Source of the DNA: CBDUUP01 sp965370435
GTDB lineage: Bacteria; Chloroflexota; Anaerolineae; Anaerolineales; UBA11579
NCBI GenBank assembly: GCA_965370435.1
Contig: CBDUUP010000034.1
Span: 1 to 19,192 of the forward strand
Length of the DNA: 19,192 bases
Direction of reading: 5' to 3'
Shown here one piece after another: positions 19,165-19,192 of this stretch; within the stretch, counting starts at the first letter, position 1, and the number at the start of each line of letters is the position of its first letter. Under the pieces are notes generated by a model. The model saw only the letters and a program-made list of their open reading frames with translations. It did no database searches and was not told where the DNA came from. A program made the position numbers and the translations under genes.

Positions 19165-19192
19165 GTTTCACCTCGCAGCAAAATTATGAGCC

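Overview
The window reads like a stretch of chromosome from a GC-rich, non-extremophile bacterium, most probably a member of the Chloroflexota (Anaerolineae-like). The pointers are the exported lipoproteins and ConA-like 'DDFS..SGWD' proteins, the very acidic 'PDWL'-rich TPR protein, an archaeal-type endonuclease IV homologue, and many small dispersed palindromic repeats between genes. The taxonomic call is inference; no rRNA or other marker is present. There are no transposases, CRISPR arrays, tRNAs or phage genes.

Region 1 (126-6274, all minus strand) is a housekeeping cluster. In transcription order it holds mtaB (tRNA methylthiotransferase), a HIT-family hydrolase, a YqeY/GatB-like protein, a 7TMR-HD (PgpH/YqfF-like) phosphodiesterase, ybeY, a DgkA-family lipid kinase and an endonuclease IV-like TIM barrel. 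The order mtaB..yqeY..yqfF-ybeY-dgkA parallels the Bacillus yqeV-yqeY-yqfF-yqfG-dgkA neighbourhood, but rpsU and phoH are absent.

Region 2 (6566-11425, minus strand) is an accessory operon. A membrane-anchored TPR protein comes first, followed by three tandem paralogues of an exported ConA/LamG-like protein and a beta-propeller-like lipoprotein. The block is bracketed by two direct copies of a roughly 148-bp repeat with a hairpin core, at 6368-6514 and 11591-11738.

Region 3 (11884-18671, plus strand) contains a K+-independent-type membrane proton pyrophosphatase (hppA) with a clear promoter, Shine-Dalgarno site and terminator. It is followed by a 1101-residue protein with TPRs at both ends and a long acidic array of Trp-containing 'PDWLQ' motifs, and then by nucleoside diphosphate kinase (ndk). 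At the right edge a minus-strand rsfS (ribosome silencing factor) converges on ndk and appears to start at CTG.

Cross-cutting signals: three minus-strand genes have a TATAAT box 7-8 nt before their ATG and no Shine-Dalgarno site, which suggests leaderless mRNAs. A short AACGTT-rich repeat forms the 3' ends of two genes. The two most novel-looking items are the PDWL-array TPR scaffold and the repeat-flanked TPR/ConA-like surface-protein operon.
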